This document shows, one piece after another, positions 48,801 through 59,641 of a DNA stretch of 64,000 nucleotides (the first letter of the stretch is position 1; every line of letters begins with the position of its first letter). The position numbers and the translations under genes were made by a program. The stretch covers positions 44,755 to 108,754 of the forward strand of contig JAURVB010013317.1 in NCBI GenBank assembly GCA_033002965.1. Reading direction: 5' to 3'. A model generated the notes under the pieces. That model saw only the letters and a list, made by a program, of their open reading frames with translations, was not told where the DNA came from and searched no databases. This DNA comes from Piper betle. Lineage: Eukaryota; Streptophyta; Magnoliopsida; Piperales; Piperaceae.

Positions 48801-50839
48801 TCCTATTATCTTTCATATTCTTTTGTATAAACAGCTGATCATGTGTGTAATGGCATTTTTGCTTTGAGTAATTAACTTCCTATGGTTTATACCTGATGAT
48901 TTCAGTAGTTGTCATGAGTCTTTTGACATCGTGACACTCAACTTGACTGTTACTAAATGCTTGTTGATTTGGATTAAAAATCTTAGAATTTTGTGGCATT
49001 TGTTGTTAATGATATTTTGAAATTTTTACAATTAATTGTTTACATTTTCTCATCCAAAATGATTAATTTTTTCCAATAATCATGGTATGCAGTGCTGGCC
49101 GTTATGAAGTAGATGGGTATGTGTATAATGCTGAAGAGGAGCCAAAATTACTGATGACTGGGAAGTGGAATGAATCAATGAGTTATCAACCGTGTGATAT
49201 GGAGGGTGAACCACTCCCGGGCACTGAATTGAAAGAAGTCAGTTGTATTTTGCTATTCTTTAAAAAATAATAGATTTAATACTTCTCTTGTCCTGTGTGG
49301 CTGTTCATTCTAGAAACAATGTTTTGTTATCTATGGATTTCATTGTTTTGTGCCACTAACTATTTTATTTTATTAAAAAAAATTGTTCATCGTATTATAG
49401 ATTATGGCAATTACTTTTCTGAATATTTTTCATTCATTTGCACTTATAGCTTGACAATAGTTAAATGCAGAAATTTTCTACACTAACCATTCTACTGTTT
49501 GCCGTAAGTCAAAATCTATTCTCAGTTGCCCAGATTGTTTTGTACTAGGTTTGGAGAGTTGCAGCCACCCCTGAAAATGACAAATTTCAGTACACTCACT
49601 TTGCTCACAAAATAAATAGCTTTGATACTGCTCCAAAGAAGTTACTGGCTTCAGATTCTCGTTTACGGCCCGATAGATTTGCACTTGAAAAGGGCGAGAT
49701 GTCAAAAGCTGGTTCTGAGAAGAGCAGGTATGCAGTCATTCTCTATGCTTGCTCTGAAGTGAATATGGTATCAAATATTAATACAAGTACATTGTAGTTG
49801 TAATATGCTTGCTTACAAGTTTTTGCCCATGGGGAGATGGAACAACAAAGGTCTAGGAAATCCAGGATAAGTTTAAGTTGATGACTAGATGAGCCAGTTA
49901 GGAATAAACAAAGCTTACACAAGAATCCATTCCTAGTGATGAAATAGATAGATCCTAGGTATTTTCTTTGTTTTGCATTAAGGAGTTGTGCATGTCTATA
50001 AACAATATTTGTATGCGAGAATTATTTATTTTATCACCAAACTAAGATACCATTTTCTAGTGATTAGAGGATGTCACCATTATCTACTGAATGGCCCTTA
50101 TGTCATTGATTCGAGTGTAAAAACAACTGATTGTTATACAAAATGACAGTATTTTAAGTCCTCAAGTGAACCAAAGTGGTGATCAATGTGGCGAATGATA
50201 AATAAAGAACAATTAATGGCACAGAGATGATGGATGCATCTCCGGAATCACCACCATGCAGCATGCGTGACTGTCTAGGGAGCTTCAGCACTTGTAAAGA
50301 AATATCTTCAAAGCAAGATGGGAGGAATTTGTGTTGGCTGCTTGGAACCACTGCAAATTGGCTATGAATTATCCTATGGATAGCATTATTTACCATTAGT
50401 TAATTATATCTCATTTATAGTTTATTTATAATTGGTTAACTCAATAGCACTCTTTATCCCCACTGACTTGTCTTTGGCAGTTTCTGAATGCCAACTTAGG
50501 TCTGATGTGGGTATATTATTGTATAAAATGAGCCGACAACATAGCTGATCGGATGGACAATCTTCTTATTTTTATCATTGTAAATTTTGCAGTTTGGAAG
50601 AGAGACAAAGAGCTGAAAAAAGGAACAGAGAAGCTAAGGGTGATAAGTTCACCCCCAGGTGGTTTGACATGACAGATGAAGTTGTTCCCACACCTTGGGG
50701 TGATTTGGAAGTCTACCAATTCAATGGGAAGTATACTGAGCATCGAGCTGCGATTGACGGTGCTGACGTCGTTGAAGTGGTTGACGCCCAGTCAACAGAA
50801 TTTAACCCCTGGCAGTACAGTAACTTGTCTACCGAATGA
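45843..50839 (+). CDS. Oxysterol-binding-protein-related protein, ORP3 type
   Basis: There are ten exons: 45843-45939, 46784-46877, 47323-47439, 47526-47598, 47669-47787, 47991-48112, 48413-48589, 49093-49237, 49549-49727 and 50593-50839 (TGA). Phases agree from exon 1 onward. The product is about 456 residues, the usual size for short plant ORPs that have only the lipid-binding ORD domain and no PH domain. The family signature EQVSHHPP is present, split by intron 5. Other conserved stretches are [46 protein letters not shown], the charged [15 protein letters not shown] near the end, and [11 protein letters not shown]. ORPs move sterols or phosphoinositides at ER contact sites. Exon 1 has one T too few in a T run near 45885: the frame from the ATG changes there from the frame needed downstream. 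A later ATG at 45929 is in the good frame. Confidence 0.92.
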
Positions 50840-53182
50840 GGTGCTTGTTCTTGCCACTTTCCCTCGAATTTGTGGTTCTGTAATTTATAATTTTGCTTGC
50901 TAGTGAACATAGGTGTGGTGTGTAGAAATTATTTGCAACGGTCATACATAGACATTCTTATTTATTTACTGTTAATTTTTATACTGAATTAAGCTGTAAA
51001 ATATAGTTGTGTCTTTTACCTACGGCAGTTCTTTTTCCCAAATTTCACTTCACACTTGCATTGTGTGTTTTATCATCCAGAGCACACGGTGCTTGTGCGT
51101 GATCATTAGCGTTGATTTGCAATATGCAATGAAAAAACTAAGTTCTCCTTTCGAAAAAGGAGCAAGAAGTGTGAAGATTGGATAATTTGGGTTTTGATTG
51201 AATTTATGGAGTACAATGTAATTCGATAGCATGTTTCATCGTCATCCCAGTGTTGGAATTGGCACAAATTGCATTTTGAGGGATTTGAAAGGAAGATTCC
51301 TCTCTTTTTTCCAAAGGTCCAAATGCCTGTCGTTTTTTCTACTCAATTCTCGATTCTTTTTAATTTTTAACCAGATTTGGACGCTGACAACCAGATTTTG
51401 GCTTGATTGCCAGCAACAAAAGCCGGTAATCGGCTGCTGATCGCAGGCGCGATCATGGGAGGTTTGGATGCTTTGTGTGCATATAGTTCTAGTCCAGATG
51501 AGTAATTCTCTATTTGTTAGACAATGTCTCACATAACTCGTAAGAAGTGTATAACACAAGAGTACATAGGCATGTTTCATATCTATTTCAAAATTGGAAA
51601 TGGAAATATCCATATTCTGCAAAGCAGATTGAGCTTTTGATATACAATAATGTTAGATAAGGAAGACAAGAATGGGGCTTCATATGTTCTACATCAGCTC
51701 CATATATGCACTTTTTCCGAATAGGAAGTGTTTCTGATGGGGATTTTTATTTAAAACATCTTAAATCATAAACTCGGACTGCGAGCCTGGTAATAAAAAG
51801 TAAAAGAGTAATCTGCTTCACTCTCAAAATAGACTAGAAATTTGTGCAAAAAGCGCCTGGCAGTCCTTGGAGTACCCGCGCCTTCTGGTTCTGAACCTTA
51901 TTATTGTGTAAGATACGCCAGATTCAGCCAAATACTGCTTAGCTTTTCTTTAACAAATCTGCACATGACGATAGTAGCATGACATCTGTCAAAACACAGA
52001 TATCAAGCACAGGAAACAAGTTTTCTTTTAAAAGGAAAGCCCGCAAATATAATGCCCAATGTTCACATAAAGAAAAGGATTGCAGGTGAAGCAGCCCAGT
52101 CATTATTTTCAGAATCATAATGCTTGGAATAACCATTGTAAATCTTAGAACATAATTTTACCCAAATTAAGAAACATAAAGAAGTGATAAATTCTACTTA
52201 TATATATTTAAATTCACGTTACTCAAATTAAAGTCTCTCACTTAATAATACATACTTAATTTGAAATTTTTATATAATTTTATTTATTTATTATTGTTCT
52301 TTATTATTAAAAAAACATTATGATTTTATCCGAATTTAAAATCTTAAAAAATAGCAAATTTAATTTAAATATTAAAATTCCACTCAAATTAAAATATTTT
52401 ACTCATTAATATCTAAAATGTTCTCTTATTTTGATCATAAAATTACAATTATTTTTAATATTTTATATAATCATTGTATTAAAAATGTTGCTTTTGTATT
52501 AAAGTTAAATATACATTCATTATTCGTATGAAAAAAATCATGCTTTGTATAATTCACTTTGATATATTTTGAACATTGATTTGATAAGACAATACTTTAA
52601 ATTTATAAAGTCAAATCATAAAAATTTATGCACCTTCAAAGGAATGAAGATCGTCAAGGCTCCAAGCATAGAATAAGTCTCAAATAAGTTCGCTAGCAAC
52701 TTTAGTAATAGCTTTGGTCGCTAAAGCTTGGAAGGTTTAGACCAAGGAGTGCAAAGGCAAACTTTGGCAGACACTTTAGTAGAGTGTTCTGTAGCCAAAG
52801 ATTAGATGAGCAAACCAACAAAACTTCTAGGTAGAAGTATTGAGGAGAAAGGTTATGGAGATTTTGACAATGGAAATCTACAATGATAATCATTAGAAGT
52901 TCGGTGAAGCTTAGGGAGGTGTGTGAGACTTTGGAAACTAGAGTGCAATAGAAGACAACCAGTTTGAATTGAGAAGTTATGGTATGATTGGCAGACACTT
53001 CAACAAGTCATTCAACATCCAATCGTACAAAAAGTCTCAAAAACTAGTCGTTGAAAAAAACTTGAGGTTCAAACGTGATTTTAGTTAGCTCTTTCTGACA
53101 TAGACTTTCAATTAGCATTAGAGCTTGGTAAATAAAGATAGATTACTTTAACACAAGGCAAACCAAGGGGCTCTCGACCACT
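50840..53182. other. 3' flank of the ORP gene and AT-rich intergenic DNA
   Basis: The first few hundred bases are the likely 3' UTR. Bases 52140-52560 are extremely AT-rich. No protein-like frame or named repeat was recognised, and the short open frames lack any conserved content. Confidence 0.45.
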
Positions 53183-53187
53183 AGACC

Positions 53188-55443
53188 TGTAAAACCTATG
53201 ACTCGAGTCAGGGTTTTATGTAAATGAACCAGTCGGTTTGAGTCGAGTTAGTTTTATGATACATGTGCTGAGTCAAGGCCGGTCGTGTTTTATGACCAGT
53301 GACAGTCAAATGTACTTGGGCATATGATGATAATGCCAGAAAATTAGTAAGAAATGAGTCATCAGAGTATATGAAAATGTGCAAGTTATTTTTTTATATA
53401 TTTAGTAATAGAATTATTTGTAGGCCGAATAATACATTTAGACTTGTTAGATAACAATTGGTGTCGGTTATTAGTTATAGAACATATCGTTTTGATGTTA
53501 TTGAGTGTATTATATTTTATGTTATTTTCCATATTTTTGAATTTGTTTTAGAATTTATTAGGAGTTAGTTATTATTTTTGAATCAAATCGGAGTTGAGTC
53601 AACTTTTATTTACAAAATTTCCACCAAAACTCCCTCTCACTATTTCCTCCTCTCACCCTGATAGCCAAACCTCACCGCCATAGACGCCGCCTTCGGCTGC
53701 CATGCCACTGTGCCGCCGACCTCTGCCAGACCATCGCCAAGCTGTTCCTTGCCTTATCAGCCGTCGCCTGGCCTCTACTACGTGACAAAGCTGCGTACTC
53801 GAGTTGCACTCCCGATGCCAACTCCACCACTGGCCTCGTTGCTCCACCATTGCAGTGCCTCCGTCGCAATCCCGTCAACCTAGGCAATCTTTTCCCCCAT
53901 TGTGGTCCACTGCTGAGATAGGACAAGGGCCGATCGAGCATCCATGACGGACACCCATGGATGCCTCTAGAGACTGTCGTTGTCGTCCTCGTCCTTACCG
54001 TGGTCGTGTCGAGTTCACCAAGTTGGTGCTGATCCACACCCCCGACCACACCACCTCGCTGGCCAAGCCGTCATTAGCAGTAGTCTCACTGACTTTGGCA
54101 AGAAATCGTTGGAATTGCTAGAATTAACCAAAAATTGCCAGATTTTTGCCAAATTCCTCCTGTCAAACCCATTTGAACTTTGAACGCTGCTGGGTGTAGA
54201 ATTTGATTCCTGAGATGCGCGGCCAAATGTTAATCGGCTCCAGTTGCCATCGATCGTTGTCACTGTCATTGATGACTCAAGGTATAAATTATCTCCTACT
54301 TAATTATTTAAAAATTGATAATTTGTAGCATATCATGTTAGGACTTGATTGATTTATATGATGAAGCCCTTTGATTTTGAATAAAATGAATTTGCATGAT
54401 TTGATTCGTATTAAATGAGTGCTAATGATCTAATTAGGTAAATTAAGTATGAGTTGCTAATTAACTGTAATTTAATTTAGAAAATCATGATGTGAATTGA
54501 TGTGAATAGGAGTAATTAGTCTTAGTCATAATATTGACAAATGTACTAGTTAGGAAATTTTTGATATGACTGCCTGACTTGATGACTTGGATTACGAATG
54601 CATTGATATTTGTGCGTTATATCTAGGATGTGTGAATGCATCATTAAGATAGTGGACATTAACTTTTCAATTTGATGTGTACGTATGGAGTAGGAACTCG
54701 CCGCCTAGGCATATGGCTAGGATTGGAGCTCTACTATGTCCATTTAGGACTTGCTTTTGGTTTGATCATCTCCTCTATTGTGATTTGGTTTGACAAGCAG
54801 ATGTGTCTAGTGGTGGATTTATCGTATCCCACTCCACACGGGCATTTAGTGCTGCTCCACAAAGGGCTTAAGTATGTTGGATTTTTTGAGTGTGGGATAG
54901 TATGAAAATGCCAAGAGAGGCATATGACAAGTCAGAATGGGACGTTGTTCAAGCTAAGGCTTATGGCTCTTAATTAGTGCCCTTACGAGTGATTCTAATG
55001 TCGAAAAATATATGATTCATTTATTTAACATGTGAGTCATCCTTCATGTGCCAGTTCGATTATTTAGTTCTTTCTGGATCAGTAACACTTGTTACTGACT
55101 TTTTTGTCTTATATATGTAGGTGAGGGCCTACATGATTCAGCACTGTCGGGACCATGGAGGAGCAGCAATGCCAACTTGCACACATGTACCTGTTGAGAA
55201 TGAATGAGAATATGATGTGATGAACTACTATAAATTGTTGTGGATATATGCTATAATCTCTTATTGCAAAAAATGTTTGTGTGAAATAATAAAATGATCT
55301 ATGTGCCTAAACATCACATCCATGCATTAAATGTTTGCATCACCATCTAGATGGGTTGATCGAATTAAGTAGATTAGCGAACGGTTTGGTCACCTGTAAC
55401 ATTTCTGGTTCGGTTCACGAGTAAGTCCGATTGGGGTATTACA
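53188..55443 (+). mobile_element. Solo LTR-like unit A7 with perfect target duplication
   Basis: This 2256-bp unit starts TGTAAAACC and ends GGGGTATTACA. Both sides are flanked by AGACC (53183-53187 and 55444-55448), a perfect 5-bp duplication. It is collinear with unit A3 and, in reverse, with A4-A6, and has the GC-rich island at about 53630-54270. The last 50 bases (TGTAACATTTC to TATTACA) are themselves bounded by TGTAACA and TTACA. There is no gag-pol, primer site or polypurine tract, so it is a solo LTR, formed by LTR-LTR recombination or inserted as a short element. Confidence 0.85.
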
Positions 55444-55564
55444 AGACCATCACACTTCAATAAGACCAACTACAATTATTGAAAGAGTAGAATAAGTATT
55501 TTTCTATCTTCTAATGATTTTTTATGTTTGGTAAATTATTCTAAGTGATCACAAAATCTCATTA

Positions 55565-56965
55565 CTACGAGGGATTATTGGAGTGAGCAAAAAAGAAGAC
55601 TCACACTACCAATGTCAAGGCTATGAATGCCCTCTATTGTGCTTTCAATGACACCGAATCAATAGGGTATCTCTTTGTGAATTGACAAAGAAATATGGGA
55701 ACTTCTTGTGGTTAAGCATGATGGAACATCTCAAGTAAAGGAGTCCAAGATTAGGCACCTTACTTATAAATATAGAATGTTTAAAATAAAGGTGACACTA
55801 TTTAAACTATATAAAACATTTAATGACATTATTGTAGGTCTCTAAAGTCTTGGAAAGGTTATTGGTAACGCCAAATTCAACTGTAGCCTTCTACTCTCCC
55901 CTCCCAAGGAGTGGTGCCATATGATGATGATAATTGAAGAAGCCATAGACCTTCCCACCATGATCATGGAAGAGCTTATAAGATCTCTCATTACTCATGA
56001 GCACACATTGCAAATGGACAAGGATGAGATGAAGACTAACGAAAAGAAGAAGAAGGACATGGCTCTAAAAATCCTCATGCAAGAAGAAGAGGATGACTTT
56101 GATGAAAAGATGACACTCATCACAAGAAACTTCAAAAGGTTCCTAAAAAAGAAGGTTGGATCCAATACATCAAGGAAGCAAGATGAGGAAAGAGGAAAAG
56201 AGATCAATAGGGATCTCAAAGATCAAGAAGAGGGAGAACTCCTAAGATATGGTCTAATGCTACAAGTATAAAGGTATGGGCGGATGATGAATGAATATCC
56301 ATCTAAGGACAAGGATCTTGATCCCGAGGGAAAGAAGGTTCTCCAAGGTACCCTTGAAGTAGATGATAAAGGAAGTGAATATTACCTAAGTGAATTTTAC
56401 TTCATGGCCATTGAGGAAGGAATGGAAGAAGATTTTGAGAGAGCTTTTGAGGAGCTCTATGTGGAAGCTATATGTATGACCAAGAAACAAGGAGCTAAAG
56501 GAGTAACTTGAGGTAATCACTAAGGAGAAGGGTGTGACGAGGAGCACACATAATCCAAGGTGAAGGTGCAAGAGCTCAAACAACAATTGGCAACCAAAGA
56601 AAAGACATCAACAAAATGCTAGTAGGGTCTCACAAGCTTACCAATATGCTACTATCTCAAAAATGCCCTTATTGCAAAATGGGGCTAGGAAGTCACAACC
56701 ATGAAGGAGAATACAATGAGGACTACACCAAGCCATTGTTAAAGCTTTCATCCCACTCAATGAGGACTACACCAAGGATGCTAGCACTTCAAGGAGGATT
56801 CCGAATACCGAATCTCATGCCCCAAGGAAAGGGAAGAAGCCTAAAAAGGCAACCACCTCTCATTCTCTAAACAAATTTTCAACTTGCCGTTATTGTGGCA
56901 AGGAGGGACACAAGCAATGGAGGTGCAAATGGAAGCCCCTTGTCCAAAAGGTGAAGACAAAGTGA
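55565..56965 (+). pseudogene. Decayed copia gag relic with CCHC zinc knuckle
   Basis: Fragments in different frames line up with UBN2-type gag: MNALYCAFNDTESIGY (about 55625), WELLVVKHDGTSQVKESK (about 55700-55755), EEAIDLPTMIMEELIRSLI (55936-55990), a Lys/Glu-rich middle ending FKRFLKKK, and the zinc knuckle CRYCGKEGHKQWRC near 56885-56926. Between them are several stops and frameshifts. No protease, integrase or LTR was found next to it. The style of the gag fits SIRE/Maximus-type copia elements, but this is inference. Confidence 0.75.
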
Positions 56966-57765
56966 ATTCTTAAATGCTCAAGGCCAAGGAAAGGTATGAA
57001 ACCTTCTTCAATACTGTGCATCCACTATTTTTGTTAATTTTTAAATGTTTTCCAAATAGTTTTCAAAAGGGTAATTAGGGGTTTGAAATAAATAGAATTA
57101 AGTTTTACTTAAAGAAATTTCATAGGCCCCACTTGTCTAGAAGTTTTATTGAAACTTAACATGTGTGTAGTAGTATTTGGAAAAACATTCTTTGCTTATG
57201 TTTAAATTGGGGAAATTCTTATATATATTTTTTATCATTCTTGTGACATGCTACAGACAATAATGTGCTATTTCAAGCACCCTAAATATATATAAAAAAG
57301 GATTTTAGCACTTGGAAAAACTAGCATATTCCTCAAAATCTCAGTTTCCCCTACAATCGGTCATGCCTTCGTTTCATGATTGACTTTGTTGCTCCACCAA
57401 CCGATTGGGTACACATTGTTTTTCATGGCCCTTGCCTATCTCATTGTAGGAGGCAATGTTGATGAAGGGCCATCCATATGGTCTAAGAGGCGAGACTCCA
57501 CACTGACCTAGGGACTCGTGACCCCTTCAAGAGGAACACCCACCTTGAGAAGGAGGACTTCGATCCGAAGGTTATTTGCTATGACAACCATATGGATGTG
57601 AAAGACCTAAATGAGCACAACTCTGGCTTCTCTGACCTTGTAGAAATTCAATGATAGGAGATTATCTTGATGTCCACTTGAAAACCCAAGGTGGCTCTTC
57701 CTCAAATCTGAAAATTCTACTTCGACTTAGATAAGATGAACTTGGGGTAGTGCAAGCCCAAAGTT
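56966..57765. other. Sequence after the gag relic, not identified
   Basis: Bases 56990-57350 are AT-rich. Bases 57360-57760 have mixed composition and may be further decayed retroelement coding sequence, but no domain could be named. Confidence 0.4.
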
Positions 57766-57850
57766 GTAATGACATGACCCAAGTGTAAAGTGATGGGCCT
57801 AAGTTATCTCTTTAAAAGTGATGAGCTATATTTGAAATCATTAAACACAT
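57766..57850. mobile_element. Diverged partial copy of the TRIM LTR
   Basis: The text TGTAATGACATGACCCAAGTG, then gatgggcctaagttatctctttaaaa, follows the first 60 bases of the TRIM LTR at 24146 with scattered changes. It stops where the gypsy LTR begins, so the gypsy element may have inserted into it. Confidence 0.55.
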
Positions 57851-57854
57851 CCTG

Positions 57855-59454
57855 TGTAAAAATCGTGGAAAAAAAAGTGAAGATATTTAAATTAACTTCC
57901 ATAGAGCTATAATTACTCATAAAGAAAGACATGCCTAAGATAGGATAATGAATGAGTATTTTTCTCCATATACCCTATTATATTTTCGAGGATGAAAATT
58001 TCCAAGCTGGTGAGATTGTAAAACCCTGAAAATAATTAGGTTATTTTATTGAGGGTTTTTTAAATCTTAAAATGAATCAATTATTTAATTAAATTAATTC
58101 TTGGAAATCAATATTTTATCAATTATAACCCATTCATAGTTTTTAACTTTTCGTTATCACACAAATATAGTTATGAGTAATTATGTTCTTTTCTATATAA
58201 TTTAATATAGTGACTTCTAAAATTCCACACATATTTATAAAATTTAATATAATGACTTCTAGAATTCCACACATATTCTTCTATATAAAGGAAAATTGTG
58301 TTGTTAAATGAAACATCATCTGGATAGGTTGTGAGCACATTTGACACACAAAGGGGAAGACTTTAGGATTATTGTGATAGTTGCGGGTTCTTCACCAAAT
58401 TTTTAGGTCTGTATAATTATTTAAAATATTGTATTTTTCCTTGTGGACAACTTGGTCAGCCTGAGCTCAGATTCGACCACCATGCACCGAGTGCAACCGG
58501 GGTCAAGGAATTGACTCAGTCTGACACAGGCTACGCCCTTCATAATCCAATAATGGACATGTTAGAAAGGACCTGACAGCCCATAATACAAAAAATGGAC
58601 ATGGCAGATTGGACTCGCTAGCCAATTACGGACATTGTGGATTGGACTCACCAACCGATAACGGATATGGTGGATTGGACTCACCAGCCGGTAATGAACA
58701 TGATGGACTGACCCATCAGCTAATAAATTGGACATGGCAGATTGGACTCGCCAGCCGGTAATGGACATGATGGACTGACCCATCAGCCAATAAATTGGAC
58801 ATGGTGGATTGGACTCGCCAGCCAATTACAGACATGGTGGATTAGATTCACTAGCTGATAATGGACATGGCGGATTGGACTTGCCAGCTGGTAATGGACA
58901 TGATGGACTGACCCATCAGCCAATAGATGGACGTGGTGGATTGACCCATCAGCCAACTAATAGACATGGTGGACTAAACCATCAACTAATAAATGGACAT
59001 GTTGGAATGGTCACAACAACCAATATTATAGATAATGATAGGGAGTTTATAGACTTATTTTATTTAATTATACGGCTTAGTGTTTAATCACTAATGCAGA
59101 ATTGCCTCCGCAGGATAGCAGTTGGAACTAAAGACTAAGAGACGACTGGGTGGTTCTTCTACCAACTCAAGTGGTGAACAGATAATAAGCGGACTTCTCT
59201 TTTTACTTTTCTTGTGTTATCAATGTGGCTATGGGAAACGGTCCAAGACTGTTTATTTCATACATTTTCATTTGAAACATAAGTTCTTTTGAGCTAGAAA
59301 TGCTAGACTTATTTGCTTTCATATTATTCAAGTAACCTTTTAAGTAACACCCGGTCTGGTTAGGACTGGTTGTTATAGGGTTGGTTTTGTTAAATTTTGA
59401 GTAACACCTAGCCAACAAGGCCCACAATATCATGAAACATGGCCGGTCGTTACA
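57855..59454 (+). mobile_element. 5' LTR of the Ty3/gypsy chromovirus
   Basis: This is a 1600-bp LTR from TGTAAAAATCGTGG to CCGGTCGTTACA. Its first 740 bases match 63260-64000 closely. At about 58017 it contains a second TGTAAAACCC start, preceded by a polypurine-like AAGCTGGTGAGAT, so an extra 162 bp at the 5' end appears to have been added to an older LTR. The primer site follows at 59455. Confidence 0.88.
58540..59010. repeat. Minisatellite inside the gypsy LTR
   Basis: About 13-14 degenerate copies of a 32-36 bp unit built on atggacatggtggattggac and tcgccagcca follow each other. Two sub-types alternate in part: one with gattggactcgccagcc, the other with gactgacccatcagcc. The 3' LTR reaches this array only at the window's end. 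Confidence 0.85.
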
Positions 59455-59475
59455 GGTGGTATTAGAAGAGCAAGG
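59455..59475 (+). promoter_or_regulatory. Gypsy primer binding site (degenerate)
   Basis: Directly after the LTR end the sequence GGTGGTATTAGAAGAGC recalls the initiator-Met tRNA site TGGTATCAGAGC with one substitution and a small insertion. Confidence 0.65.
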
Positions 59476-59641
59476 TTTCCCACTAGCTCACATTTTATGA
59501 CTCAAGTACCTTGTTGAAAAGTCCAATAATTATCTTTTCCCACCGTGTTGTGTTATTAATTGACAAATTCATTCGCTAAGAAACCTAAATCATAACTGAA
59601 ACAAAAAAATACTAATGAACCATGATGGTTCGACGTATTAG

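Noticed and set aside
51242..51622. 126-codon minus-strand frame downstream of the ORP gene
   Set aside because: No conserved motif, AT-rich codons and no neighbours to support it.
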